A stretch of 64,000 bases of DNA from Pseudarthrobacter sp. (lineage in GTDB: Bacteria > Actinomycetota > Actinomycetes > Actinomycetales > Micrococcaceae), in the NCBI GenBank assembly GCA_031178005.1, contig JAPSJV010000001.1, positions 186,001 to 250,000 of the forward strand. Reading direction: 5' to 3'. Position numbers and translations under genes: made by a program. Below, one piece after another: positions 1 to 8,219 of this stretch. Within the stretch, counting starts at the first letter, position 1. Each line of letters starts with the position of its first letter. Under the pieces are notes generated by a model. The model made no database searches. It was not told the origin of the DNA and saw nothing but the letters and a program-made list of their open reading frames with translations.

Positions 1-651
1 CATGTCCAGGATGACGACGGCGCGGGCTTCGAGGCGCAGCCAACCGCGCTGGACGAACTCGGCAAGGGCCTTGTTCACGGTCTCGCGGGAAGCGCCTACC
101 AGCTGGGCCAGTTCTTCCTGCGTGAGCTCGTGGGCCACTAGGACGCCATCCGTTGCAGGACGGCCAAAGCGGTCTGCCAGGTCCAGCAGCGCCTTGGCCA
201 CACGGCCGGGGACGTCGGAGAAGACGAGGTCGGACAGCGAGTCGTTGGTGCGGCGGAGGCGGCGGGCCAGTGCCTGCAGCAGCTGGGCGGATACCTCCGG
301 GCGGGTACGCAGCAGGGTGTTCAGGCTTTCGTTACGGAGGCCGGCGAGGCGGGTCTCCGAGACTGCGGTAGCAGTTGCAGTGCGGGGGCTCGGATCAAAC
401 AGTGCCATCTCGCCGAATAGCTCGCCCGGGCCGAGGATGGCCAGCAGGGACTCGCGTCCGTCCGGAGAGGTGCGGCCGAGCTTTACCTTGCCGGAGACGA
501 TGAAGTAGAGCTGGTCGCCCTGGTCGCCTTCACGGAAAACCGATGCACCGCGCGAAAGGTCCACCTCTGTCAGCTCATCTGTCAGCAGACGGAACGCTTC
601 GTCGTCGAGCGTGGCGAAAAGGGGCGCTCGGCGCAGTACCTCGATGTCCAT
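1..651 (-). CDS. Crp/Fnr (GlxR-like) transcriptional regulator, C-terminus cut by window edge
   Basis: Reading leftward from ATG at 651, the frame stays open for 217 codons to the window edge. The N-terminal half is a cyclic-nucleotide binding domain: the GxLFGEMALFD segment and the following RTATATA stretch match the phosphate-binding cassette of Crp proteins. The C-terminal half has the helix-turn-helix ELTQEELAQLVGASRETVN typical of Crp/GlxR. Actinobacterial GlxR proteins are about 225 residues, so only a few residues are missing. GlxR is a global cAMP-responsive regulator of carbon metabolism. It is divergent from marP, the same neighbourhood as crp (Rv3676) and marP (Rv3671c) in mycobacteria. 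Confidence 0.93.
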   Translation of the reverse strand, partial: MDIEVLRRAPLFATLDDEAFRLLTDELTEVDLSRGASVFREGDQGDQLYFIVSGKVKLGRTSPDGRESLLAILGPGELFGEMALFDPSPRTATATAVSETRLAGLRNESLNTLLRTRPEVSAQLLQALARRLRRTNDSLSDLVFSDVPGRVAKALLDLADRFGRPATDGVLVAHELTQEELAQLVGASRETVNKALAEFVQRGWLRLEARAVVILDM

Positions 652-677
652 GAAATCTCCTGAATTGATATGTCGGC

Positions 678-732
678 TGTGACGCTTGTGCCATTGTTTC
701 AGAATTTTCAAGTGTCTGTGACGTAGTTGGCA
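678..732. promoter_or_regulatory. Two imperfect GlxR/Crp-like half-palindromes in the glxR-marP intergenic region
   Basis: The left arm TGTGA of the Crp/GlxR consensus TGTGA-N6-TCACA occurs at 678-682 and 717-721. In both cases the right arm is degenerate (TGCCA and TGGCA). They lie between the divergent glxR-like and marP genes, so autoregulation is plausible, but each site matches only about 8 of 10 consensus bases. Confidence 0.3.
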
Positions 733-832
733 CGCGAAACGCCCATGAACGGGCTCCCGGACCCCTTATTTGGGGCAGATTGTCAGCCTTCAACATTAGA
801 ATTGGGTCTTGACCCCTTTGTGAGGAGCCTTT

Positions 833-2014
833 GTGTTTGGCCTGACCCTTCTGGACCTGGCGTTGATCCTGGCCCTGATTTCCTATCTTTTTTACGGCCT
901 GCGCAACGGTTTTTTGGTCACACTCGGCGGGATAGCCGGTTTCGCTGCCGGCGCCGTGGCCGCATTCCTCGCCATCCCGCTGGTCAGCAGCCTGGTCCCG
1001 GACAGCAACTGGCGGCTGACCGCCATCGTCGCTGCCGCCGTCGTGCTGGTGGTCATGGGTCATGGCCTGGGGACCATGATCGGGCGGAAAATCCGCGGAG
1101 CCGTGCGGATCCAGCCGCTCCGCGCCATTGACCGGCTGGTAGGCGGCGTGGTGAATGTGGTGGTGTCCGCGCTGGTGATGTCCATGTTGTCCTTCAGCGT
1201 CAGCACCCTGGGCGTGCCTTTTCTGTCACAGCAGCTCGCAGAATCCAAAGTCATCCGCTTCATAGATACGGCTACTCCCACACCCGTCAAAACCACCATG
1301 GCGCAACTTCGCTCAGTGGTCATCGGGGACGGAATTCCCACCCTGATCGGGATCGGGCAGGGGCAGCCGGCCGTGGTTCCGGATGCCAGCACCGATACCC
1401 CCGCATTGAACCAGGCAGCCCGTTCCGTGCTCAAAATCACGGGTACGGCGTTCCAGTGCGGCCAGAACCAGACCGGTTCCGGCTTTGTGGTGGCTGAGGG
1501 GAAAGTCGTCACCAACGCACATGTTGTTGCGGGCGTGTCGCAGCCGGTCGTGGAGATTCCCGGGGTTGGAGCGCTGCCCGGATCGGTGGTGCACTTCGAC
1601 ACCGTGAACGACCTCGCGGTCATCGCCGTCGCTGGCTTGCCGGCCGATCCGCTGACCCTGGACGGGAACCTTCCTCCCGGCTCGACGGCCGCGTTCTCCG
1701 GCTACCCGCACGGCGGCCCGTTCCAGGCCCAGCCCGCCAGCGTCCAGGACATTGTCACGGTCCTCGTGCCGGACATCTACGGCAACAACGCCGCCCCGCA
1801 GGAGGTTTACCGCATTGCCGGTAACGTGCAGCCGGGAAATTCCGGCGGCCCGTTGCTGACCATGGACGGCGCTGTTGCCGGGGTGGTCTTCGCCAAGACC
1901 ACGTCCAACGAAGAGCAAGGCTTTGCCATCACCATGGCGGACCTGGGTCCACTTGCGGCGCAGGCTCCCTCCCTGAATGCCGCTGTTGCTCCGGGGCCGT
2001 GCATCCAGAAGTAG
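833..2014 (+). CDS. marP: MarP-like membrane-anchored serine protease (CvpA plus trypsin-like domain)
   Basis: A 393-residue protein with GTG start. The first ~125 residues form four hydrophobic segments of the CvpA/colicin V type. After a linker, residues ~190-380 are a chymotrypsin-fold protease with a complete triad: H230 in VTNAHVV, D260 in VNDLAVI and S337 in PGNSGGPLL. Family knowledge: mycobacterial MarP (Rv3671c, ~397 aa) is a periplasmic protease needed for acid and oxidative resistance. Two cysteines, C209 and C388, could form the disulfide known to matter in MarP. It lies opposite the glxR-like gene, with no downstream partner on its strand for 180 bp. Confidence 0.92.
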   Translation: MFGLTLLDLALILALISYLFYGLRNGFLVTLGGIAGFAAGAVAAFLAIPLVSSLVPDSNWRLTAIVAAAVVLVVMGHGLGTMIGRKIRGAVRIQPLRAIDRLVGGVVNVVVSALVMSMLSFSVSTLGVPFLSQQLAESKVIRFIDTATPTPVKTTMAQLRSVVIGDGIPTLIGIGQGQPAVVPDASTDTPALNQAARSVLKITGTAFQCGQNQTGSGFVVAEGKVVTNAHVVAGVSQPVVEIPGVGALPGSVVHFDTVNDLAVIAVAGLPADPLTLDGNLPPGSTAAFSGYPHGGPFQAQPASVQDIVTVLVPDIYGNNAAPQEVYRIAGNVQPGNSGGPLLTMDGAVAGVVFAKTTSNEEQGFAITMADLGPLAAQAPSLNAAVAPGPCIQK

Positions 2015-2121
2015 GGCATCCAGGCGCAGGAAAGTGGCCCGCTTTGCGTGACTTTTGCAGCCGGGCCGGTGGCTGAACCGCGCAAAGCCGGGGCGCGGAG
2101 AACCTGCACGGGCTAAAAATC

Positions 2122-2152
2122 ACGCAATTGCGTAGATGAAGCTTTCTTCATC
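2122..2152. promoter_or_regulatory. Tandem palindromes upstream of the two-component operon
   Basis: A perfect 12-bp palindrome ACGCAATTGCGT (2122-2133) is followed one base later by a 7-bp-arm inverted repeat GATGAAG-CTTT-CTTCATC (2135-2152). They lie 44 bp upstream of the preferred ATG of the first operon gene (2196). This makes the earlier in-frame ATG at 2136 unlikely. They are candidate regulator sites; the cognate regulator is unknown. Confidence 0.45.
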
Positions 2153-2195
2153 CCCGTTTCATGATGGCCTCATCCGGGCCTGCAACCATAAACAC

Positions 2196-2567
2196 ATGCA
2201 AATGTTCCGACGCGTACTCCTCCTGGCCGCGGTCCTCCTCGTTCCGGTGCTGCTCACCCTGGCTGGATCCCTGCTGGCTGCTCCGGCCGGGCCTGCGCAG
2301 ATTGATTCGCGGCCCGTGGAGCTGGGCAACGGTCCGGACGGCAAGCCCGCGCCGGGGATGGAACCCACGACGGCGGGTCCAACCACCGGGCCAACACCGG
2401 CCCCGGTGCCGGAGACGCCCACTCCTCCTGCTCAGGAAACCCCAGCTCCCGTACCGCCTTCTCCGGAAAATGTGGCTCCTCCCGCCCCGGCACCAGTGCA
2501 GCCGGCACCTGCGCCTCCGGTTGTGGTTGACGACGACGATGCAGACGACAGCGGGGATGACGACTGA
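2196..2567 (+). CDS. Small exported or membrane-anchored Pro/Ala-rich protein preceding a two-component system
   Basis: About 123 residues from ATG 2196; an upstream in-frame ATG at 2136 overlaps the palindromes. A basic start (MQMFRR) and a hydrophobic stretch of ~22 residues give one signal or anchor helix. The rest is low-complexity Pro/Ala/Thr-rich, ending in an acidic Asp-rich tail. Its stop overlaps the kinase ATG by one base (TGATG), so the two are translationally coupled. I do not recognise a family. Being fused in operon to a sensor kinase, it could be an extracytoplasmic accessory or ligand-interacting factor, which is inference only. Confidence 0.65.
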   Translation: MQMFRRVLLLAAVLLVPVLLTLAGSLLAAPAGPAQIDSRPVELGNGPDGKPAPGMEPTTAGPTTGPTPAPVPETPTPPAQETPAPVPPSPENVAPPAPAPVQPAPAPPVVVDDDDADDSGDDD

Positions 2568-4258
2568 TGAATCCGGACACGAAGGCCTCCCGAACGAACG
2601 ACGCGACAACCGTCCCGGCAACTGCAGCAACAACGGCAGAGGCAACTGCCACTCCACCGGTCACCCTGCCGGCGCCCCCGGACCGCAGCCCGCGCGGACA
2701 CCGCACCAAGGGCCGGCTGGGATCCAGGGTTCCTGCCCGGTGGCGGATCGCCGCCTGGATCCTGCTGACAACGGCGTTGACGCTGCTGGCCGTGATGTTG
2801 ACCATGCGCTCGCTCCTGCTCAACGGTGCAACGCATGCGGCACATCAGGACCTGGCCCAGGAGCTTGAAGAGTTCCGCGCCTTTGCGAAGGAGGGCAAGG
2901 ATCCGACGACGGCCAAGCCGTTTACGTCGATCGAGAAAATGCTGGAGATTTACCTCAGCCGCCAGTCAGCGGCCAATGGTGAAGTGATCCTTGGCGCTGT
3001 TGGCCAACGTGTGATGTACACGCCCACCGGGGCGCTGGGTACTGCCGATGCAATGCACCAGTTGCCCCACGACGCGGCACTGCTGGACCGGATCCGGCAG
3101 GACCCGGCAGCGTCCGGGGTGGCGCACACAAGCGCCGGGGAAATGCACTGGGTCAAGCTGGCCGTGGTGTCCGGACCTGACACCGGCTACCTGATCATGG
3201 GCGACTATATGGCGCCGCGGGAAGCCGAGGTGACCGGCACCGTCCTGACCATCTTCTTTGTGTCCCTGGGTGGACTGCTGGTGACGGCGGGCATGGCCTG
3301 GCTGGTTGCCGGGCAGATACTGCAGCCGGTGCGGGCGGTACGGGAAGTCGCGGAGGACATCTCGGAGTCGGACCTGACCTCCCGTGTCCCGGTCCGCGGA
3401 AACGACGACATTTCGGCACTGGCAGTCACCTTCAACACCATGCTGGACCGGCTCGAGACCGCCTACCGTACCCAGCGGGCCTTCGTTGATGACGCGTCCC
3501 ATGAACTCCGCACCCCCATCACCGTGATCAGGGGCCACCTGGAACTGATGGAGGACAACGCCGTCGACCGTCAGCGCACCCTGGCCCTGGTGGATGATGA
3601 ACTGGCCCGGATGGGACGGATCGTCTCCGATCTGCTGCTGCTGGCCAAGGTTGACCGGCCGGGCTTCAGCCAGCCGAAACCCACCGAGGCCGCCACCCTG
3701 CTGCTTGATATTGAAGCGAAAGCCCAGGTGCTGGGCAGCCGCGGCTGGCCCATTCTGGAGATTGCCGAGGGCACCATCAACGTCGACGCCCAACGGATCA
3801 CGCAGGCCGTGCTGCAACTGGCCACCAACGCCTGCCAGTTCTCTCCGGAAGGCAGTGTTGTGAGCCTGGGTTCAAGGTTCGACGGCGGAGGCCCGGGCCG
3901 GGAGTTTACCGTCTGGGTTTCGGACCAGGGAAAGGGTGTGGACGAAGAAGAAGCTGCCCGCATCTTCGGCCGGTTCCATCGCGGCCGGGCTGCCCATGAT
4001 GAGGACAGGGTAAGGCCGGGCGCCGGCCTGGGATTGGCCATAGTCCGCAGTATCGCCGAGGCCCACCACGGCTCCGCCTGGGTTCGCAGCAGCGCGGGGA
4101 ACGGAGCCACGTTCGGCATCAGCATCCCGGCGCCGGAGCAGGAAACCCCGGACACTTCAAAACCGGGCGCGGAAAGCAGCAACGACGCCGATCCCGCCCG
4201 CCACGACAGAATCCACACCGACAGGACAAACACGCCATCAAAGGAGCATTCCGAATGA
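2567..4258 (+). CDS. Two-component sensor histidine kinase, HAMP type
   Basis: 563 residues. A Pro/Thr-rich cytoplasmic N-terminus (~55 aa) precedes TM1 (~61-82), an extracytoplasmic sensor loop of ~135 residues, TM2 (~222-248) and a HAMP linker. The HisKA domain has the phospho-acceptor H312 in DDASHELRTP. The HATPase domain has an N-box-like VLQLATNACQFS, a G1 motif SDQGKGV and G2 motif GAGLGLAIV. An Asp/Pro-rich tail follows. Its last codons overlap the response regulator start by 4 bp (ATGA). The signal is unknown; the downstream permease and glycerate kinase suggest an organic acid. Orthodox OmpR-class kinase, CitA not supported. Confidence 0.95.
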   Translation: MNPDTKASRTNDATTVPATAATTAEATATPPVTLPAPPDRSPRGHRTKGRLGSRVPARWRIAAWILLTTALTLLAVMLTMRSLLLNGATHAAHQDLAQELEEFRAFAKEGKDPTTAKPFTSIEKMLEIYLSRQSAANGEVILGAVGQRVMYTPTGALGTADAMHQLPHDAALLDRIRQDPAASGVAHTSAGEMHWVKLAVVSGPDTGYLIMGDYMAPREAEVTGTVLTIFFVSLGGLLVTAGMAWLVAGQILQPVRAVREVAEDISESDLTSRVPVRGNDDISALAVTFNTMLDRLETAYRTQRAFVDDASHELRTPITVIRGHLELMEDNAVDRQRTLALVDDELARMGRIVSDLLLLAKVDRPGFSQPKPTEAATLLLDIEAKAQVLGSRGWPILEIAEGTINVDAQRITQAVLQLATNACQFSPEGSVVSLGSRFDGGGPGREFTVWVSDQGKGVDEEEAARIFGRFHRGRAAHDEDRVRPGAGLGLAIVRSIAEAHHGSAWVRSSAGNGATFGISIPAPEQETPDTSKPGAESSNDADPARHDRIHTDRTNTPSKEHSE

Positions 4259-4914
4259 GCCGGATCCTGATTGCCGAGGACGATCGGCGCATTGCGGACT
4301 TCGTCGAGAAGGGCCTCCGCGCCGGCGGCTACTCGTGCCTGGTGGTGGACGACGGAGCCAGTGCGCTCCTGCTGGCCCGGTCCGGTGAATTCGACATGCT
4401 GATCCTGGACATCGGCTTGCCCACCCTCAGTGGATTTGAAGTCCTGGAACGGCTCCGGGGCGAGGGCTCCAAGACGCCCGTTATTGTCCTGACCGCCAGC
4501 GACTCCGTGGCGGATACGGTGTACGGACTTGAAAGCGGCGCCAATGATTACATGACCAAGCCGTTCCAGTTCGCTGAACTCCTGGCGCGGATCAGGCTGC
4601 GCCTCAACGACGACACGGACACCGGTCCGGTGCTCACGCTCAGCCATGGGGACCTGGTGCTGGACCTGCGAAGCCGCAGGGTCCATCACGGTGACGAGGT
4701 TGCCGACCTGACGGCCCGGGAGTTCTCGCTGCTGGAAGTCTTCCTCCGCCATCCGCGCCAGGTGCTCAGCCGGGAACAGCTGATCTCCCACGCCTGGAAC
4801 ATGGACTTCGATCCGGCGTCGAACGTGGTGGACGTGTACGTGCGCGCGCTCCGTGCCAAGATCGGCGCTGAACGCCTGGAGACGGTGCGCGGCGCGGGAT
4901 ACCGGCTGCAATGA
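4255..4914 (+). CDS. OmpR/PhoB-family response regulator
   Basis: 219 residues. The receiver domain has the acidic pair ED at 8-9, the phospho-acceptor D52 (LILDIGLP), T80 and K102 (MTKPF). The C-terminal winged helix carries LTAREFSLLEVFLRHP and the recognition region ending VRGAGYRLQ. It overlaps both neighbours by 4 bp, the kinase upstream and the permease downstream, so all three are co-translated. It probably controls its own operon, and the palindromes at 2122-2152 are candidate targets. Confidence 0.95.
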   Translation: MSRILIAEDDRRIADFVEKGLRAGGYSCLVVDDGASALLLARSGEFDMLILDIGLPTLSGFEVLERLRGEGSKTPVIVLTASDSVADTVYGLESGANDYMTKPFQFAELLARIRLRLNDDTDTGPVLTLSHGDLVLDLRSRRVHHGDEVADLTAREFSLLEVFLRHPRQVLSREQLISHAWNMDFDPASNVVDVYVRALRAKIGAERLETVRGAGYRLQ

Positions 4915-6422
4915 GGGAGGTCATTTACCGCGCCTCGCCGCAAAAGCAGGCACTCCCGGAACCCGGCCCAAGGTTCCTGGGCATCCTGAGCCCGGCAGGC
5001 GCCGTCGGACTCCTGGCCTCCCTGGCGATGATGGCTGCCCTGGCCGTCAACGCCGCCAACAACTGGGGACTGGGCAGCGAAGCCGCCCTGACGCTGTGCA
5101 TCTTCATCGCGGCAGTGTGGCTCTGGGTGTTCTCGAAAGTGGAGGACACCTACGTGGCCTTGGGTGCCGCCGTCGCCCTGGTGGTGACCGGGACCCTGCC
5201 CACGGAGAGTCTCTTTGCGGCCTTGGGGGAAGACACCATCTGGCTGCTGATGGCCGCGTTTGTAATCGCCAGCGCCGTCGCGTCCACCGGGCTCGCGGCC
5301 CGTGGAGCCGCTTTTGTGGTGTCCGGAGCACGTTCGGCCAGGCAGCTGGCGCATCTGTCCTGCCTGGGGCTGGTGGTCACGGCGTTCGCCATTCCGGCGA
5401 CGTCCGGCCGGGCCGCCCTGGTGCTGCCCATTTTCCTCTCCCTCCGCAACGCCCTGAGGGACCGGCCGGCAGTGGTCAGGATGCTGGCCATTCTGTTCCC
5501 CACGGTGATCCTGCTCTCCGCAGTCAGTTCCTTCCTGGGTGCAGGCGCCCACCTGATCACCAGCCAGGTCCTGGAATCGGCAGGTTTTGCCGGCTTCGAC
5601 TTCGCCTCCTGGCTGCTGCTGGGACTGCCGCTGGCGCTGGTGGCATCGTTCCTCGCCACCGAGCTGGTGGTCCGGCTGTTCACGTCCGGTGAAGACCGGG
5701 CCGAGCCGCTGAAGGTGGATCTGGCCACCCTGCAGCAAGGCAGCAGGACGCCGATCACCGGGCCGCTGGACCTTGATGAGCAGCGCTCGCTGCTGCTGCT
5801 GAGCGCTGTGGTGACGTTGTGGTGCACCGAGCCCATCCACGGGCTGGACCCGGCCGTGGTGGCGCTGATCGGGGCCCTGGTGGTGTCCTTGCCGGCCTAC
5901 GGGTCCGTGAAGTTGGGGGCGGCGCTGAAGAAGGTGCCCTGGTCCATGCTGCTGTTTATGGCGGCAACCCTGGCGCTGGGCTCAAGCCTGGTGACATCCG
6001 GGGCGGCAGCATGGCTCGCGTCCTCGCTCCTGGGCCCGGTGGGGTTCCTGGGGGCCGCAAAGCCGTACGTGTTCGTCGTGGTGGTGGTGCTGGTTTCCAC
6101 GGCCGCGCACCTGGTGATCCAGTCACGCTCGGCCCGGTCCGCGGTGCTGATTCCCATTGTGGTGGCTTCCGCCGCGCCGATGGGGGTGGATCCCATGGCG
6201 GCGGCTTTTGCCTCCACCGCCGCCGCCGGTTTCTGCCATACCCTCACCAGCTCCGCGAAACCGGTGGCTATCTTCGCCGAGACGGACGGCACCGCCAACT
6301 ACGACCCCGCCGACCTGCTCCGCCTCTCCGCCTGGCTGGCGCCGCTGAGTGCCGCCGTCGTCCTGCTTTTCAGTTTTCTGGTGTGGCCCGTCCTGGGCCT
6401 GCCACTGTTCACCACCCGCTGA
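4911..6422 (+). CDS. SLC13/DASS-family anion permease
   Basis: 503 residues with about 11-12 hydrophobic segments over the whole length. The internal duplication typical of divalent anion:sodium symporters is visible: an SGRAALVLP segment near 165 and an SRSARSAVLIP segment near 405, each the substrate/Na+-binding type motif. Family members import citrate, succinate, malate or sulfate. ATGA overlap with the response regulator and a glycerate kinase 25 bp downstream suggest a hydroxy-acid substrate such as glycerate, tartrate or malate. The exact substrate cannot be read from sequence. Confidence 0.85.
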   Translation: MREVIYRASPQKQALPEPGPRFLGILSPAGAVGLLASLAMMAALAVNAANNWGLGSEAALTLCIFIAAVWLWVFSKVEDTYVALGAAVALVVTGTLPTESLFAALGEDTIWLLMAAFVIASAVASTGLAARGAAFVVSGARSARQLAHLSCLGLVVTAFAIPATSGRAALVLPIFLSLRNALRDRPAVVRMLAILFPTVILLSAVSSFLGAGAHLITSQVLESAGFAGFDFASWLLLGLPLALVASFLATELVVRLFTSGEDRAEPLKVDLATLQQGSRTPITGPLDLDEQRSLLLLSAVVTLWCTEPIHGLDPAVVALIGALVVSLPAYGSVKLGAALKKVPWSMLLFMAATLALGSSLVTSGAAAWLASSLLGPVGFLGAAKPYVFVVVVVLVSTAAHLVIQSRSARSAVLIPIVVASAAPMGVDPMAAAFASTAAAGFCHTLTSSAKPVAIFAETDGTANYDPADLLRLSAWLAPLSAAVVLLFSFLVWPVLGLPLFTTR

Positions 6423-6447
6423 CGCGGGATTACGAAAAAGGTGTCCC

Positions 6448-7653
6448 ATGGTTATGTCCATCCCGCAACGGATCCTCGTCGCTCCGTCCGGATTCAAGGA
6501 AAGCCTGGACGCTGCAGAAGTGGCAGCAGCCATCTCCGCCGGCATCCGAAGGGTGATTCCCGGCGTCCGGATCAACGCAGTTCCCATGGCCGACGGCGGT
6601 GAAGGCACCGCGAAGGCGCTGGCCTCCGCTACCGGCGGACGCATCATCGCCACCCGGGTTACCGGACCGGTCGGACAGCTGGTGGACTCGCATTATGCGG
6701 TGCTGGGACGGGTTGAGAGGCCTACCGCCGTGGTGGAAATGGCAGCGGCAGCGGGCCTTCGCCTGGTGCCGGCGGGGCTTCGCAATCCCGGACTCACCAC
6801 CACCCGCGGTGTGGGGGAGCTGATCCTCGCCGCATTGGATCAGGGCGTGGAGAGGATCGTCGTGGGGTGCGGGGATTCGGGAACGTCCGACGGCGGTGCG
6901 GGCGCCCTGCGTGCCCTGGGCGCCAGGATCACGGATCACCACGGGCAGGACTTGCCGGAGGGGGGCGCCGCGCTTGCCGATGCAGCCGGAATCGACCTCA
7001 GCGGCCTGGACCCCCGGCTGGCAGGCTGCAACATCGAGCTGGCCGTGAATCCCTACAACGTGCTGTGCGGCCCCCAGGGTGTAGCCCGGGTGTTCGGTCC
7101 GCAGAAGGGCGCCAGCCCGGAGCAGGTGGAGGTGCTGTCCCGGGGCCTGGACCGGTGGGCCGCGTTGCTGGCCCAGGCAACCGGCATTCCGGAGGAGTCC
7201 CTGCGCACGGGGACCGGCACAGGCGCTTCCGGCGGGCTGGGTGCGGGACTGGCGGCCATTGGCGCCCGGCTGGTTCCCAGGTTTGAGCTGCTGCTTGATT
7301 CCGGACTGGCAGGGATCGACCTGGACGGGGCCATCCGGTGCGCGGACCTGGTGGTTACGGCTGAAGGCGCCATCGACTTCCAGACACCGCGCGGCAAGGT
7401 CCCGGCAGAGGTAGCCCACCGCGCCCAGGATGCGGGTGTGCCTGTCCTGGCGTTCGCCGGGTCCATCGGCAAGGACGCAGGAGATGTCCATTCCGCAGGG
7501 ATAGACGCCATCGCCGGAATTATCCCCATCCCGATGGACCTTGACCGGGCCGTCGCCGAAGGTGCCATGCTGCTGCGGGACGCGACGGAACGGACGTTCC
7601 GGGTGCTGCTGCTGGGATCGGCCATCTCGTCCCGGCTGGGCTCGGCAGCTTAG
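6448..7653 (+). CDS. Glycerate kinase
   Basis: 401 residues from ATG 6448, preceded by AAAAAGGTG; an ATG six bases later is also possible. It matches the GlxK/GarK family from the start (ILVAPSGFKESLDAAEVA), with the conserved MADGGEGT segment and GCGDSGTSDGGAGAL glycine-rich motif, and is near the usual ~380 residues. It phosphorylates D-glycerate to 2- or 3-phosphoglycerate, feeding glycolysis. Last gene of the two-component/permease operon, implying that the imported acid is converted to glycerate. Confidence 0.93.
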   Translation: MVMSIPQRILVAPSGFKESLDAAEVAAAISAGIRRVIPGVRINAVPMADGGEGTAKALASATGGRIIATRVTGPVGQLVDSHYAVLGRVERPTAVVEMAAAAGLRLVPAGLRNPGLTTTRGVGELILAALDQGVERIVVGCGDSGTSDGGAGALRALGARITDHHGQDLPEGGAALADAAGIDLSGLDPRLAGCNIELAVNPYNVLCGPQGVARVFGPQKGASPEQVEVLSRGLDRWAALLAQATGIPEESLRTGTGTGASGGLGAGLAAIGARLVPRFELLLDSGLAGIDLDGAIRCADLVVTAEGAIDFQTPRGKVPAEVAHRAQDAGVPVLAFAGSIGKDAGDVHSAGIDAIAGIIPIPMDLDRAVAEGAMLLRDATERTFRVLLLGSAISSRLGSAA

Positions 7654-7669
7654 CGGGCCCTCATCAGGG

Positions 7670-8146
7670 TTACTTCCGGGTGGCCAGGAAATCGATGGCC
7701 AACTTGTAGCCCTGCACGCCCGCGCCCACGATGACCGCGGTGCACACGGGGGAGAGATAGGAATGGTGCCGGAATTCCTCGCGCCGGTGCACGTTGGTGA
7801 TGTGGACCTCGACGGCGGGGAGTTCCACGGCGGCCAACGCGTCACGCAAGGCCACTGAGGTGTGTGTGTAGGCACCGGCGTTGATGACGATTCCCATCGA
7901 CGTGCCCTTGGCTGCGTGGATGGCGTCGATGAGGTCGCCTTCATGGTTGGACTGGACACAGTCCACGGTGAGGCCGTGAGCGGCGGCAGCCTGGATGGCT
8001 AGCTGCTCAACGTCCGCCAAAGTCGCCGTCCCGTACTTATCCGGCTCGCGGGTGCCCAACAGGTTCAGGTTGGGGCCGTTGATGACCAGGATGGAGCCGC
8101 TGCCGGCTTCGGCAGAGGAGGACGCGGTGGCGGGAGCATCAGTCAT
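7670..8146 (-). CDS. aroQ: Type II 3-dehydroquinate dehydratase
   Basis: 158 residues from ATG 8146. After a short Ala/Ser-rich leader it shows the diagnostic [17 protein letters not shown] segment, with the catalytic tyrosine, and later [10 protein letters not shown] and [17 protein letters not shown], with the catalytic histidine. It removes water from 3-dehydroquinate in the shikimate pathway. Type II enzymes are ~145-160 residues and dodecameric. It stands alone here, convergent with the glycerate kinase gene 16 bp away. Confidence 0.96.
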   Translation of the reverse strand: MTDAPATASSSAEAGSGSILVINGPNLNLLGTREPDKYGTATLADVEQLAIQAAAAHGLTVDCVQSNHEGDLIDAIHAAKGTSMGIVINAGAYTHTSVALRDALAAVELPAVEVHITNVHRREEFRHHSYLSPVCTAVIVGAGVQGYKLAIDFLATRK

Positions 8147-8166
8147 AGGTGCAAATCTATCGGTTG

Positions 8167-8210
8167 CGCGGCCCGCCGGGCATTCCATGAAGAATGTCCG
8201 GCGGGCCGCG
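8167..8210 (-). terminator. Strong GC-rich hairpin between galactosidase gene and aroQ
   Basis: A perfect 13-bp stem pairs 8167-8179 with 8198-8210 around a loop that contains a smaller CATTC/GAATG stem. It lies 10 bp after the alpha-galactosidase stop and 20 bp before the aroQ start. There is no clear T-run, as is common for actinobacterial terminators. It probably ends the galactoside transcript. Confidence 0.6.
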
Positions 8211-8219
8211 GCGTCCCGG

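Noticed and set aside
2039-2090. CTTTGCG/CGCAAAG inverted repeat after marP as a terminator
   Set aside because: The arms are only 7 bp and more than 30 bp apart, with no T-run; too weak to call.
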